A DNA stretch of 64,000 nucleotides, taken from assembly GCF_003075455.1 (NCBI RefSeq), contig NZ_QDAE01000002.1:186001-250000 (forward strand), in the 5' to 3' direction. The position numbers and the translations under genes are program-made. How positions within the stretch are numbered: the stretch's first letter is position 1; each line of letters begins with the position of its first letter. This document shows positions 36,703 through 45,627 of this stretch, one piece after another. Under the pieces are notes generated by a model that saw nothing but the letters and a program-made list of their open reading frames with translations, was not told the origin of the DNA and ran no database searches. The stretch comes from Arthrobacter sp. Bz4. Lineage in GTDB: Bacteria > Actinomycetota > Actinomycetes > Actinomycetales > Micrococcaceae.

Positions 36703-38394
36703 CTAGAACAGGCCGACCGCGCCGCCGTCGTCGTCGACGTCCATGCGCATCGCGGCCGGTTCCCTCGGCAGCCCCGGCATCGTCATGACCGTGCCGGTCA
36801 GCGCCACAATGAATCCGGCACCGGTCTTGGTGATCAGATCGCGGACGTGCACCGTGAATCCCTTCGGCGCTCCGAGCATCGCAGGATCATCGGAGAAGGA
36901 GTACTGGGTCTTCGCCATGCAGACCGGCAGTCCACCCCAACCGTTGGCTTCGATCTCTGCCAGCCTCCGCAGCGCCGGCACTGAGAAGTCGACGCCGTCA
37001 GCCCCATAGATTTCCTGCACGATGGTCCTGATTTTTTCCTCCACCGAAAGCTCAAGCGGGTACAGGTGACGGAAGCTCTGCGGCCCTGCCAAAGCGGTCA
37101 GCACCTTCGCCGCGAGTTCGTCCCCGCCGGATCCACCGCCGCCCTGTCCCCAGACATCGGCCACGGCGGCTTCGATTCCTTCAGCAGCGCACCACTCGAG
37201 TAGCCAGTCCAACTCTTCTTCGGGGTCGGTTGCGAACCGGTTGATTGCCACCACCGGGGTAATACCGAACTTCTCCACGTTGTGGACATGGCGGCGCAGG
37301 TTGGCGACCCCCGACTCCAGTGCGGCCGGATCAGGCTTCCGCAGATCGGTCTTGGCCACACCGCCGTGCATCTTCAGGGCACGGATGGTGGCGACGATGA
37401 CGACGGCGGCCGGCGCCACGTCCGCGTACCGCGCCTTGATGTCCATGAACTTCTCGGCACCCAGATCGGCGCCAAACCCAGCCTCAGTGACCACGATGTC
37501 GGCGAGTTGGCGGGCAGCGCTCGTGGCGATGACCGAGTTGCAGCCGTGTGCGATGTTGGCGAACGGGCCACCGTGGACGAGGGCGGGCGTACCGGCAATG
37601 CTCTGGACGAGGTTCGGTTTAATCGCATCCCGCAGGAGCAGGGTCAACGCGCCCTCCACGCCGAGATCCCCCACCGTCACTGGTTTACGGTCGAAGGTGT
37701 AACCGAACGTGATTTTCGCCAGCCGGTGCTTGAGGTCCTGCAGATCAGAGGCGAGACAGAACACCGCCATAATCTCTGACGCAACCGTGATGTCGAAGCC
37801 GTCCTGTCGGGGGGTGCCCTGTGTTGGCCCACCCAACCCAATCACCACCTCGCGCAGGGCCCTGTCATTCATGTCCAGGACCCGCTTGAAGGTGATCCGT
37901 CGCGGGTCGATGTTCAGCTGGTTGCCCTGGTAAATATGGTTGTCCACCAGCGCCATCAATGCGTTGTTGGCGCTGGTGACCGCGTGGAAGTCACCCGTGA
38001 AGTGCAGGTTGATGTCCTCCATCGGTAGGACCTGCGAATAGCCGCCCCCGGTGGCGCCACCCTTCATGCCCAGGATCGGCCCGAGGGATGGTTCCCGCAA
38101 AGCGATCATGACATTACGTCCGCTTCGTGCCAAAGAGTCCGCCAGGCCAACCGTGCAGGTCGACTTTCCTTCACCGGCGGGCGTGGGGCTCATTGCGGTC
38201 ACCAGAACCACTTTGCCGGCGGGCTTCCCGGGGTTTGGAAGCAGCTTTGCCGTATCGATCTTGGCCTTGTACCGACCGTAGTGTTCGAGTGCTGCGGCCG
38301 GTATGCCAGCTTTGGCAGCAATGTCGTCTATGGGTTGGATGGCTGCGTTACGGGCGACTTCCAGGTCGCTCGTTGGGGTGGGCAAAGACTTCAT
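36703..38394 (-). CDS. fhs: Formate-tetrahydrofolate ligase
   Basis: 563 aa from the ATG at 38394; the upstream TTG at 38400 is not needed. The ATP site is [19 protein letters not shown] (about 70). [20 protein letters not shown] and [20 protein letters not shown] are family signatures. It makes 10-formyl-THF from formate, THF and ATP. It supplements the glycine-cleavage and SHMT routes encoded about 6 kb away. It is convergent with ino1; 98 bases separate it from the phosphatase-like gene. Confidence 0.97.
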   Translation of the reverse strand: MKSLPTPTSDLEVARNAAIQPIDDIAAKAGIPAAALEHYGRYKAKIDTAKLLPNPGKPAGKVVLVTAMSPTPAGEGKSTCTVGLADSLARSGRNVMIALREPSLGPILGMKGGATGGGYSQVLPMEDINLHFTGDFHAVTSANNALMALVDNHIYQGNQLNIDPRRITFKRVLDMNDRALREVVIGLGGPTQGTPRQDGFDITVASEIMAVFCLASDLQDLKHRLAKITFGYTFDRKPVTVGDLGVEGALTLLLRDAIKPNLVQSIAGTPALVHGGPFANIAHGCNSVIATSAARQLADIVVTEAGFGADLGAEKFMDIKARYADVAPAAVVIVATIRALKMHGGVAKTDLRKPDPAALESGVANLRRHVHNVEKFGITPVVAINRFATDPEEELDWLLEWCAAEGIEAAVADVWGQGGGGSGGDELAAKVLTALAGPQSFRHLYPLELSVEEKIRTIVQEIYGADGVDFSVPALRRLAEIEANGWGGLPVCMAKTQYSFSDDPAMLGAPKGFTVHVRDLITKTGAGFIVALTGTVMTMPGLPREPAAMRMDVDDDGGAVGLF

Positions 38395-38492
38395 TGTCAA
38401 CAGTCCTCTGGGCTTGTGGCGCGTCGGGAGTGAGTCCCATAAGGTGCCGCGGGTCTGGGCACAGCGTCAAATCTACCAGCGGCATCCGCGAT

Positions 38493-39257
38493 TCAGCTGA
38501 GCCCGGACCGCCGCAACAGGTAGGCGATCATGGGTTCGTAGAGCCCTGGGGACACGTTGTCGTCAAGGGGAACCGCTACTTTGAGTTGCCCCTCTGCCTC
38601 GGAGACGAACAATCCCGGGTCATTGCAGTCGGCAAACCCCACCGCGGGGATTCCTGCGCTGGCGGCGAACCCAGCCCAGCCGTGGTCGGCCACCACCAGG
38701 TCAGGGGTTGGCTCGCCGAGTTCCGCGAGCAGTTCGAGGCTAAGCTGCATTGGTTCCGGCGAATGAGTGTGCGCCAGCCCGCCGTGCTGATGCCAGACCA
38801 GGACCCCGAAAAGTTGCCGGATGTCACCCTGCCTGAACTGTTGCCCCTCGGGTACCTCGACCACCGTTGCCCCGGCCCGGCGGGCCGCAGCGGCCAGGGC
38901 CGCATGCACCGGGAGCAGGCCTGCAGGGTGCCCGGTTGCGAAGAGGATGCGATGCCTGGCCGCCACAGCGGCTCCGAAAACGGACCCAAACCGGTCCAGC
39001 GCGGCCACGCACCGGGCCGAGTCGATGGTGTCCTGCCCCATCACGTGGTTACGGTTCGGGCTGATCCCTACCCGGTCACTCATCAGCTCGAAAACCTCAT
39101 CGAAGTTCCATGGGCGGGTGGTGCGGACACCAAACTCGAGGTGTTCGCTGCCCTCGAGGAATAGCTGCATGTGCCGCAGATTGTCTTCACGCGGGGTGGC
39201 TACCGCTCCAGTGATTTGGACAGAGTCAAGGTAGGCAGCAAGTTCGGTGGAGTTCAC
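38493..39257 (-). CDS. Phosphatase-like protein adjacent to mshA
   Basis: 254 aa, soluble, no signal peptide. Features include GISPNRNHVMGQDTIDSARC, ILFATGHPAGLLPVHAALA, LAHTHSPEPM, PDLVVADHGWAGFAASAGIP, VGFADCNDPGLFVSEAEGQL and VPLDDNVSPGLYEPMIAYLL. I recall actinobacterial homologues named only phosphatase. The Asp/His-rich motifs fit a metal-dependent or sugar-phosphate-handling enzyme. It lies 48 bases after mshA on the same strand and near ino1. MshA makes GlcNAc-inositol-3-phosphate, which must be dephosphorylated by an enzyme whose gene (MshA2) has long been unidentified, so this is a candidate. That link is inference from position only. Confidence 0.65.
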   Translation of the reverse strand: MNSTELAAYLDSVQITGAVATPREDNLRHMQLFLEGSEHLEFGVRTTRPWNFDEVFELMSDRVGISPNRNHVMGQDTIDSARCVAALDRFGSVFGAAVAARHRILFATGHPAGLLPVHAALAAAARRAGATVVEVPEGQQFRQGDIRQLFGVLVWHQHGGLAHTHSPEPMQLSLELLAELGEPTPDLVVADHGWAGFAASAGIPAVGFADCNDPGLFVSEAEGQLKVAVPLDDNVSPGLYEPMIAYLLRRSGLS

Positions 39258-39305
39258 AGAACCATCCTAGGTGAACTCGTTTGCGGGCAAATGCCGCCGG
39301 GACTA

Positions 39306-40553
39306 TCAGCGCGCTGCGGCTTCTTCGAACCGCTCGACGGCGGTGCGGTAGCTTTGCGCTGTCAGGAGCGCGGTACGCTGCCACCCGAAAGCAAGGGCGT
39401 GAATAGCGGCGCCCCTGCCAAGTGACGCGCGGGTCGCGGCGTCGTCGTACATGGTTTCCAGTGCAGCTGACCACAGCTCAGGGGTGTGACCGTTGACCAG
39501 GGTGCCGGTCCGGCCGTCGCTGATGGCCTGCGGCAGGCCCCCCACATTGGCGGCTAGCACCGGGGTGCCGCACGCCTGCGCCTCGAGCGCCACCAGCCCG
39601 AATGATTCAGTGAAGGAGGGCATCGCCACGAGGTCCGCCGCTCGGAACCAATGGGCCAGCTGGTTCGCCTGGACTGGCGGGTAGAGTCTCACCCTGTCCT
39701 GGAGCCCGACGTCGTCAATGAGGGGCTGCAACCGCAGTGCCTCCGCGCCGCTGCCCGAGCCCAGAATGCTGAGCTGCAACGGGATGTCCGGGCGACGTGC
39801 CGCGAGGTCGGCGGCGGCCGCGACCAGCACCTGCGGTCCCTTCAGTTTCTGGATTCGTCCCGCGAATACCACGTGAAAAGCGTCAGGCGCGAAATTGAGG
39901 GATGCCCGGGATTCGGTGCGTGACTCGGGGTTGAACGTCTCAAGATCAACGCCGGGCGCCACGATGTCCACTCTTTCGGGTGCAGCACCGTACAGGGATT
40001 CCAGCTCAGCTGCCTCGGTGGAAGTGTTGGCGATCAGGCGGGAGGCGCCATCGACAATCGCCTGTTCCCCGGCAACCCGGACATCCGGCTCGGGTGTACC
40101 ACCAGCGTGCAGGCGAATGTTCTTGACGCGTGCCATGGTGTGCATCGAGTGCACCAGGGGAAGGTTGAGACTGGCCCCGACGGTAAGACCGACACTTCCG
40201 GAAACCCAGTAGTGGGAGTGGATGACGTCGAAGTGGCCATCCGCCAGGAGGTCGGTCACCTCGGCGATAGCATCGGTGAACGATTCGGACAGGCCCGGCA
40301 GTTGTTCCTTGGGTACCTTACGCTGCGGTCCCGCCCGAAGGTGTCTGACGATGACCCCCGGCGCGAATTCCTCGGAGTGCGGTTGCCCTTCGGAGGCTGC
40401 ACGGGTGAAGATTTCGACGTCAATTCCAACACGAGCCAATTCCAGGGCCAGGGAACGCACATAAACATTCATTCCACCGGCGTCGCCGGCCCCCGGCTGA
40501 TCCAGCGGGGAGGTGTGCAGGGAGAGCATCGCCACACGCTTTACCGGAGGCAT
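39306..40553 (-). CDS. mshA: D-inositol-3-phosphate glycosyltransferase (mycothiol)
   Basis: 415 aa from the ATG at 40553, which has GAGGAG six bases upstream; the longer open frame has no family similarity. GT4 fold: RVAMLSLHTSPLDQPGAGDA then GGMNVYVRSLALEL at the N-terminus, and PSFTESFGLVALEAQACGTP (about 310), the GT4 C-terminal donor motif. It transfers GlcNAc from UDP-GlcNAc to inositol-3-phosphate, the first committed step of mycothiol synthesis. Ino1, the acceptor source, is encoded 3 kb away. Confidence 0.97.
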   Translation of the reverse strand: MPPVKRVAMLSLHTSPLDQPGAGDAGGMNVYVRSLALELARVGIDVEIFTRAASEGQPHSEEFAPGVIVRHLRAGPQRKVPKEQLPGLSESFTDAIAEVTDLLADGHFDVIHSHYWVSGSVGLTVGASLNLPLVHSMHTMARVKNIRLHAGGTPEPDVRVAGEQAIVDGASRLIANTSTEAAELESLYGAAPERVDIVAPGVDLETFNPESRTESRASLNFAPDAFHVVFAGRIQKLKGPQVLVAAAADLAARRPDIPLQLSILGSGSGAEALRLQPLIDDVGLQDRVRLYPPVQANQLAHWFRAADLVAMPSFTESFGLVALEAQACGTPVLAANVGGLPQAISDGRTGTLVNGHTPELWSAALETMYDDAATRASLGRGAAIHALAFGWQRTALLTAQSYRTAVERFEEAAAR

Positions 40554-40704
40554 AAGATCTCCTCTCCCCTGATTGCTCTCGAACTTGTCGAGCGCTTGAA
40601 TTGTCTGACGTTTTGCCGCCGCTACTGACCATATAACGTGCCGTGCAGGCTGCACATTCCGTGTCAGGCTGCAGAGAGCCGAATATTCGCGCCCGTTAAA
40701 GGCG

Positions 40705-40732
40705 GAAGCCCGCGCTGGGAAGCGCGGGCTTC
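40705..40732 (-). terminator. Strong hairpin upstream of mshA
   Basis: GAAGCCCGCGCT (40705) pairs perfectly with AGCGCGGGCTTC (40721) around GGGA. It lies 93 bases past the stop of the small gene at 40825. It has only a weak U-tract (CGCCTTTAA) on the minus strand. Confidence 0.7.
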
Positions 40733-40824
40733 TCGATTGGTGGGACTAATGACTTGCATCAGATCCTCCTTCGCGGGTGGTCAACAAGGTCAGAACCGGG
40801 CCATTCGCAGCGTGGATGAACCAG

Positions 40825-41136
40825 CTACTTGACGTACATGGTGTGCTGCGGCAGGACAAGACGGTCAACCGTGTCCCTCGCGACAGGCGGGGGTGGCTCG
40901 GGTATTCGTTTCCACAGGGACACACTGTCCCTGAGCTTCTTCAACATGATTTGCACCTCCTCTCGAGAGGCATAGTTGGGCATGACTGTGATTGGCGAAT
41001 CGGGTATACCAGTTTCCGGATCCCCGGTGGCGGTGAGATTGCCAGCCATGATGAATTCGCCATGCGCCCGGATGGAGTTGCCGGGGGTAACTGGTGAGAC
41101 GGCAGGGGAAGTGGAACTGGTCAGCAAAGTGGACAC
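40825..41136 (-). CDS. Small protein of unknown function
   Basis: 103 aa from the GTG at 41136, supported by AGGAG six bases upstream. The N-terminus is Ser/Thr/Pro-rich (STLLTSSTSPAVSPVTPGNS). The middle includes MAGNLTATGDPETGIPDSPI. The C-terminal part looks helical and basic (SREEVQIMLKKLRDSVSLWK) before IPEPPPPVARDTVDRL. No cysteine, signal peptide or membrane helix is present. I do not recognise the family. It is preceded by a short leader ORF and hairpins and followed by a strong hairpin, so it looks like a regulated single-gene unit. Confidence 0.55.
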   Translation of the reverse strand: MSTLLTSSTSPAVSPVTPGNSIRAHGEFIMAGNLTATGDPETGIPDSPITVMPNYASREEVQIMLKKLRDSVSLWKRIPEPPPPVARDTVDRLVLPQHTMYVK

Positions 41137-41252
41137 AGGGGTCTCCTGAATTTGATGGTGCAAAGGGAATCCTCAATCGAGGAGGGCGGGCAAACAGCGC
41201 ACGCAGCAGGGCGGCGGAAACCGCCTGAGCATCAAAAGGGGTACCGAAGATG

Positions 41253-41282
41253 GGTCGCCTCCCGCCAGGTGGGAGGGCAACC
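41253..41282 (-). promoter_or_regulatory. Leader hairpin between uORF and small gene
   Basis: GGTCGCCTCCC (41253) pairs, with a bulge, with GGGAGGGCAACC (41271), starting 14 bases past the leader-peptide stop. A further GGCGG-AAA-CCGCC hairpin lies at about 41213-41225. Together they suggest an attenuator or a translation-coupled switch (inference). Confidence 0.4.
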
Positions 41283-41296
41283 GAATCAGCAGCTAG

Positions 41297-41362
41297 CTAA
41301 TGCGCAGCAACGGAGGCCGGACTGGTGTACGCGGTAAACGATCGGCGTAGCTTTGTATTCAC
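41297..41362 (-). CDS. Putative 21-residue leader peptide
   Basis: A GTG at 41362 with GGGAGGTGGG eight bases upstream encodes 21 residues (MNTKLRRSFTAYTSPASVAA plus H) and stops at 41297. The ribosome binding site is the strongest in this gene-poor stretch. The ORF is followed by hairpins and then the small gene at 40825-41136, a layout typical of ribosome-mediated attenuation. No run of one amino acid points to a specific signal. The remaining upstream part, 41363-41618, shows no gene. Confidence 0.5.
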   Translation of the reverse strand: MNTKLRRSFTAYTSPASVAAH

Positions 41363-41618
41363 AGTTCCCACCTCCCTTTCATCTAGTGCGCCAATAGAGA
41401 CAGTGCCGAAATTCATCAAGCGATCACTCGATTGAGAACTCCCAATGGCACAAATCAAAGCTACCGCACGGGACGGTGATCGCCTAGGCTTTTGACTGAC
41501 AATTCTCAAATGTTTTGCCCACCCCGGAACTTCCAGGGAGCCAGCCCCGTCTTCAGCCCGGTGGGCGCGTCCCGGCTAGGCTGACAGCATCCTGCGACTG
41601 CAGGTCCTGACCAGTGAG

Positions 41619-42785
41619 ATGGGGGCAGTCGTGGATAGGCTCCGAGAGCTCGACGGGCTGCGCGCCTTCGCGCTTTTCGGCATACTGACAGTGAATATCT
41701 GGTTCTTCGCCGACCCCTGGGCGTTCGCCGGAGACATCAGCCCCGACCATTCTTCGCCGTCGGACATTGCAGTCCGGTTCCTCGTGACGATGCTGTTCGA
41801 AGGCAAGTTCTACATACTGTTCGCGTTTCTCTTCGGGTACGGCTTCGCCCTGCAGGAGCGGGCCGCCGCCCGGGCGGGAGTGCCATTGGGGCCTCGCATG
41901 CTGCGCCGTTTGGCGGGGCTCGCGATGCTCGGGCTGGCTCATGGCTTCCTGCTGTTTTTCGGCGACATCCTGTTGACCTATGCAGTGATGGGGGTGGTGC
42001 TGTTCAGTTTGCGGACCATCCGAGCGCGGATGTCCGTCCTGATCGCGGCCGGTATTACCGTGGGCATGTCACTGCTGTTGACCCTGGTGGGAGCCTTCGT
42101 CGCTACTGTCAACAATCCAGTCGACGACGGCGTGATCCCCGCCCCGAGCGTTGCGGCCCTCACAGAAAGTCCGGGATCAGCCCTGGCAGCGAATGTGGAA
42201 AACTATCTCATCGCCCTTCCCTCAGTGATGCTTTTCCAGGGGCCCCTGTCCCTGGCGATGTTCCTTCTGGGTCTCGCCGCCGCCCGGAAAGGGATACTTG
42301 AGCGACCCCTGAGCAGTTCAACGCTGCGCCGGATTGCCATCGTCTGTCTGCCGATTGGGCTGCTCGCCGCTGGGGCCCAGTCCGCCTTGCTGTATTACGC
42401 CGACCACGACCGCTTTTCCCTTGTATCGACCGGCATCACCACGTTGACCGCGCCCCTCCAGACAACCGGGTACGTGTGTTTGTTGTTGTTGGCTTTTCGT
42501 TCCCCGCCAGGACAAAACGTCCTGGGCGCGCTGGCTCCGGCGGGACGAATGGCGTTGACCAACTATCTGGGCCAGTCGCTGGTGCTCGTGATCGTGTTCA
42601 CCGGTGTTGGGCTGGGGCTGACCAATGTCTTGCCGCCCGCCTGGGTGATGATGGTCGTCGTCGTCCTGTTTGGTGCCCAGGTGGTGCTGAGCCGACTTTG
42701 GTTATCGCGGTTTGGCATCGGCCCAATGGAGGCGCTGCTAAGACGCGTTACCTATTCGCCGCAGGAACGGCACCCTCCAGCCTGA
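41619..42785 (+). CDS. DUF418 domain-containing membrane protein
   Basis: 388 aa with about nine or ten membrane helices. It starts DRLRELDGLRAFALFGILTV, the usual beginning of DUF418 proteins. GKFYILFAFLFGYGFALQE is a family hallmark, and the C-terminal DUF418 half contains GRMALTNYLGQSLVLVIVF. The family is distantly related to acyltransferase-3-like membrane proteins, and its function is not established. A GTG at 41631 is an alternative start. It stands alone between the leader region and the histidine phosphatase. Confidence 0.88.
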   Translation: MGAVVDRLRELDGLRAFALFGILTVNIWFFADPWAFAGDISPDHSSPSDIAVRFLVTMLFEGKFYILFAFLFGYGFALQERAAARAGVPLGPRMLRRLAGLAMLGLAHGFLLFFGDILLTYAVMGVVLFSLRTIRARMSVLIAAGITVGMSLLLTLVGAFVATVNNPVDDGVIPAPSVAALTESPGSALAANVENYLIALPSVMLFQGPLSLAMFLLGLAAARKGILERPLSSSTLRRIAIVCLPIGLLAAGAQSALLYYADHDRFSLVSTGITTLTAPLQTTGYVCLLLLAFRSPPGQNVLGALAPAGRMALTNYLGQSLVLVIVFTGVGLGLTNVLPPAWVMMVVVVLFGAQVVLSRLWLSRFGIGPMEALLRRVTYSPQERHPPA

Positions 42786-42818
42786 CAGGTTCACCCACCG
42801 GACGGCTTGAGTCGGGTG

Positions 42819-43466
42819 TCAGAGATTCCAGTGCACAATGGCGGGTGTCCGCTTATCCCATCCCAGTGCGCACACCGCCGCAGTACCGAGGACGAACCGT
42901 CGGCCCTGGCCGGGATCCATCTCCAGCCACCGCGCGGCGACCACCCGCAGGAAGTGCCCGTGCGCGACAAGCAAAACGTTACGCACCGGGTGCGCGGAAG
43001 GATCCTGGTCTGCTGGGGTGCCGCAGCCGGCCTGGACCGTTGAGATGATCCGGTCAGCGCGCCCAGCAACCTGGGCGAGGGTTTCACCGTTCGGCACTCC
43101 GTCATTCCAGATCAGGTACCCGGGATTCTCCGCGCGAACCGTGGCGCTGTTGCGTCCTTCGTTGTCGCCGTAATCCCACTCGTGCGCATGCGGAAGAATC
43201 TCCGGATCAGGAAAGCCCGCCAAATGCGCGGTCCGGACCGCGCGCTGCAACGGTGAGGACAAAACAGCGTCGAACGTGATCCCTTTGAGGTGCCGTGCAG
43301 CGTCGACCGCCTGCTTTTCCCCGCTGGCGGTCAAGGGAAGGTCGGTGAGGCCCGTGTAGTTGCCGTCCCGGGACCACTCGGTTTCCCCGTGCCGCATCAG
43401 CCAGAGGTGCGGTAGTGGAGTTCCTGCTGGGGTCAGGTCTGGTGAGGCTGCGCCGGAGAGGCTCAT
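42819..43466 (-). CDS. Histidine phosphatase (phosphoglycerate mutase-like)
   Basis: 215 aa from the ATG at 43466, overlapping the cca stop in an ATGA arrangement. LWLMRHGETEWSRDGNYTG carries the RHGE catalytic motif (His about 25). VLSSPLQRAVRTAHLAG and VLLVAHGHFLRVVAARWLE supply the second His. Acidic and basic active-site residues are conserved, but the sequence does not define the substrate; members range from PGM to acid phosphatases. The 3' end faces the DUF418 gene. Confidence 0.92.
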   Translation of the reverse strand: MSLSGAASPDLTPAGTPLPHLWLMRHGETEWSRDGNYTGLTDLPLTASGEKQAVDAARHLKGITFDAVLSSPLQRAVRTAHLAGFPDPEILPHAHEWDYGDNEGRNSATVRAENPGYLIWNDGVPNGETLAQVAGRADRIISTVQAGCGTPADQDPSAHPVRNVLLVAHGHFLRVVAARWLEMDPGQGRRFVLGTAAVCALGWDKRTPAIVHWNL

Positions 43467-44902
43467 GGTGTCGCCGACTCTGGTTGTAACGCCCACCAGG
43501 TGCGGAGCAACGCCTCGGCTTCTTCGGCCGACTGAGGTCCATGTTCCATACGTTCCTCCAACAGGAATCGGTACGCCCGGCCAACCACCGGGCCGGGTTT
43601 GATGTTCAGTAGTCCCATGATCTGCGCTCCGTCGAGGTCCGGGCGAATGGATTCCAGTTCCTCCTGTTCGGCCAGCGCCTCGATTCGCGCTTCCAGGTCG
43701 TCGTAGGCGAAGGCCAACCGCTCTGCCTTACGCTGATTCCGGGTGGTGACGTCCGAACGCGTCAGCCGGTGCAGCCGTTCCAGCAGACTCCCCGCATCGT
43801 TGACGTACCGGCGCACCGCGGAGTCGGACCAACCGGCCTCCCCGTAGCCGTAGAACCGCATGTGCAGCTCCACCAGCCGCGACACAGCCTTGATCGAGTC
43901 GTTGTCGAACCGCAGGGCTTTCATCCGTTTTGCGGTGAGCTTGGATCCCACCATGTCATGGTGCCGGAAGCTGACCGCCCCGGAGGGCTCAAATTTACGG
44001 GTGGCGGGTTTGCCGACGTCGTGCATCAACGCAGCAAACCGCAGCACGAAGTCAGGCCCGGGGACGGTCCCGTCGGCGCCCGTCTCCAGGCGGCAGGCTT
44101 GCTCGAGCACAGTCAACGAGTGCTGGTAGACATCCTTGTGACGGTGATGCTCATCGATTTCCAGACGCAACGCCGCCACCTCGGGAAGCACGTAGTCGGC
44201 CAACCCGCTTTCCACCATCAGGTCAATGCCCCGTTGAGGTGCGTCCCCCAGGACCAGTTTCACCAGTTCGTCGCGGACCCGCTCGGCGGAGATGATGGTG
44301 ATGCGTTGGGCCATGGAAGCCATCGCCTCGGACACCTCAGGGGCCACCTCGACCCCCAGTTGGGAGGCGAAGCGTGCGGCCCGCATCATGCGCAGGGGGT
44401 CATCCGAGAACGACGACGACGGCGCCCCGGGGGTCCGCAGCACCCCCGCCTTCAGATCCCGGAGGCCCCCATAGGGATCCACCAGCTCCATCGATGGAAG
44501 CCGGAGCGCCATGGAGTTGATGGTGAAGTCACGGCGCAGCAGATCATCCTCCAGGGTGTCCCCGAAAGCGACAACCGGTTTACGGGACGCGGGGTCGTAA
44601 GCCTCCGCCCGATAGGTGGTCACCTCGATCATGAAGCCGCCCTTACGGAGTCCGATAGTGCCGAAATCTCTGCCGATCTCCCAGTAGGAATCGGCCCACC
44701 CGCGGATGACATTCAGGGTCTGGTCCGGTGTGGCGTTACTGGTGAAGTCGAGATCCGGGGAGGTGCGGTGCAGGAAGAGGTCGCGGACAGGCCCGCCCAC
44801 CAGCGACAGTTCATGTCCGGCGGCAACGAAGAGCCGTCCCAATTCGGCAACAACCGGGGGGAGCGGAGCGGTAAGGGTTGAGTTGTCTAACAGGTGCACC
44901 AT
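43463..44902 (-). CDS. cca: CCA tRNA nucleotidyltransferase
   Basis: 479 aa from the ATG at 44902. The head domain has HELSLVGGPVRDLFLHRTSP and DLDFTSNATPDQTL (metal-binding DxD). RRDFTINSMALRLPS and RMMRAARFASQLG follow. An HD-like domain is visible at VLRFAALMHDVGKPATRKF. It adds or repairs the 3' CCA of tRNAs. It is divergent from the NUDIX gene, the order seen in Mycobacterium (pcnA, mutT4, mviN). Confidence 0.94.
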   Translation of the reverse strand: MVHLLDNSTLTAPLPPVVAELGRLFVAAGHELSLVGGPVRDLFLHRTSPDLDFTSNATPDQTLNVIRGWADSYWEIGRDFGTIGLRKGGFMIEVTTYRAEAYDPASRKPVVAFGDTLEDDLLRRDFTINSMALRLPSMELVDPYGGLRDLKAGVLRTPGAPSSSFSDDPLRMMRAARFASQLGVEVAPEVSEAMASMAQRITIISAERVRDELVKLVLGDAPQRGIDLMVESGLADYVLPEVAALRLEIDEHHRHKDVYQHSLTVLEQACRLETGADGTVPGPDFVLRFAALMHDVGKPATRKFEPSGAVSFRHHDMVGSKLTAKRMKALRFDNDSIKAVSRLVELHMRFYGYGEAGWSDSAVRRYVNDAGSLLERLHRLTRSDVTTRNQRKAERLAFAYDDLEARIEALAEQEELESIRPDLDGAQIMGLLNIKPGPVVGRAYRFLLEERMEHGPQSAEEAEALLRTWWALQPESATP

Positions 44903-45051
44903 AGTGCTTAAAGGGTGCCAGATGCCACGGCAAATTCCACTATGGGGGCGGCCGTGGCCGGGGACGGCCGACACGCGGGTACCGGCCCAGCAGGACGGCG
45001 GAGCTTATGGATCGTCATCAACCGAAGCGAAAGATCGTTAGAGTGGACTGC

Positions 45052-45582
45052 ATGGACCGTCCTGTTCCAAGCGCACCCAAGCGGACCCCGTTGACAGTGT
45101 CAATGGGCAGTGCTGGCGCGCCCCAGGTCCACCAGTCGCTGCCGACCGTCGAGGAAGTGTCAGCAGGCGGCATAGTGGTCGATACCTCCGATGACCAGCT
45201 CAACGTAGCGATCATTGCCCGGCTGAACCGTGGCGGCCGACTCGAGTGGTGCCTTCCGAAAGGTCATCCCGAAGGTAGAGAAAACAATTCCGAAGCTGCG
45301 GTGCGGGAAATCGAGGAAGAAACCGGCATCAAGGGCCGCATTCTTACTGCCTTGGGCAGTATCGATTACTGGTTCACCGTCAGTGGGCACCGCGTTCATA
45401 AAACAGTTCACCACTATCTCCTGATCTCCACTGGTGGCCGGCTCACCATCGAGAATGACCCGGACCACGAAGCAGTCGATGTGGCGTGGGTTCCCCTGGC
45501 TGAGCTGGGAAAGAAGCTCTCCTTCCCCAATGAGCGCCGCATCGCTGACCTGGCCCGGGAAGTCCTCCCGGACTACCTGTAA
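45052..45582 (+). CDS. NUDIX hydrolase (MutT4-like)
   Basis: 176 aa from the ATG at 45052; an in-frame ATG at 45007 would add 15 residues. The NUDIX box reads GHPEGRENNSEAAVREIEEE followed by TG (about 75-97), with all catalytic Glu residues. The fold begins EVSAGGIVVDTSDDQLNVAI. It is in the position of mycobacterial mutT4, between cca and murJ. In that order a large DUF6049 protein normally follows, but here only 45 bases separate it from murJ. The substrate (oxidised or other nucleotides) is undetermined. Confidence 0.9.
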   Translation: MDRPVPSAPKRTPLTVSMGSAGAPQVHQSLPTVEEVSAGGIVVDTSDDQLNVAIIARLNRGGRLEWCLPKGHPEGRENNSEAAVREIEEETGIKGRILTALGSIDYWFTVSGHRVHKTVHHYLLISTGGRLTIENDPDHEAVDVAWVPLAELGKKLSFPNERRIADLAREVLPDYL

Positions 45583-45627
45583 GTCCGCGTTATCGCCACG
45601 GGGCCAGTGGTGAGACGATAGACAACG

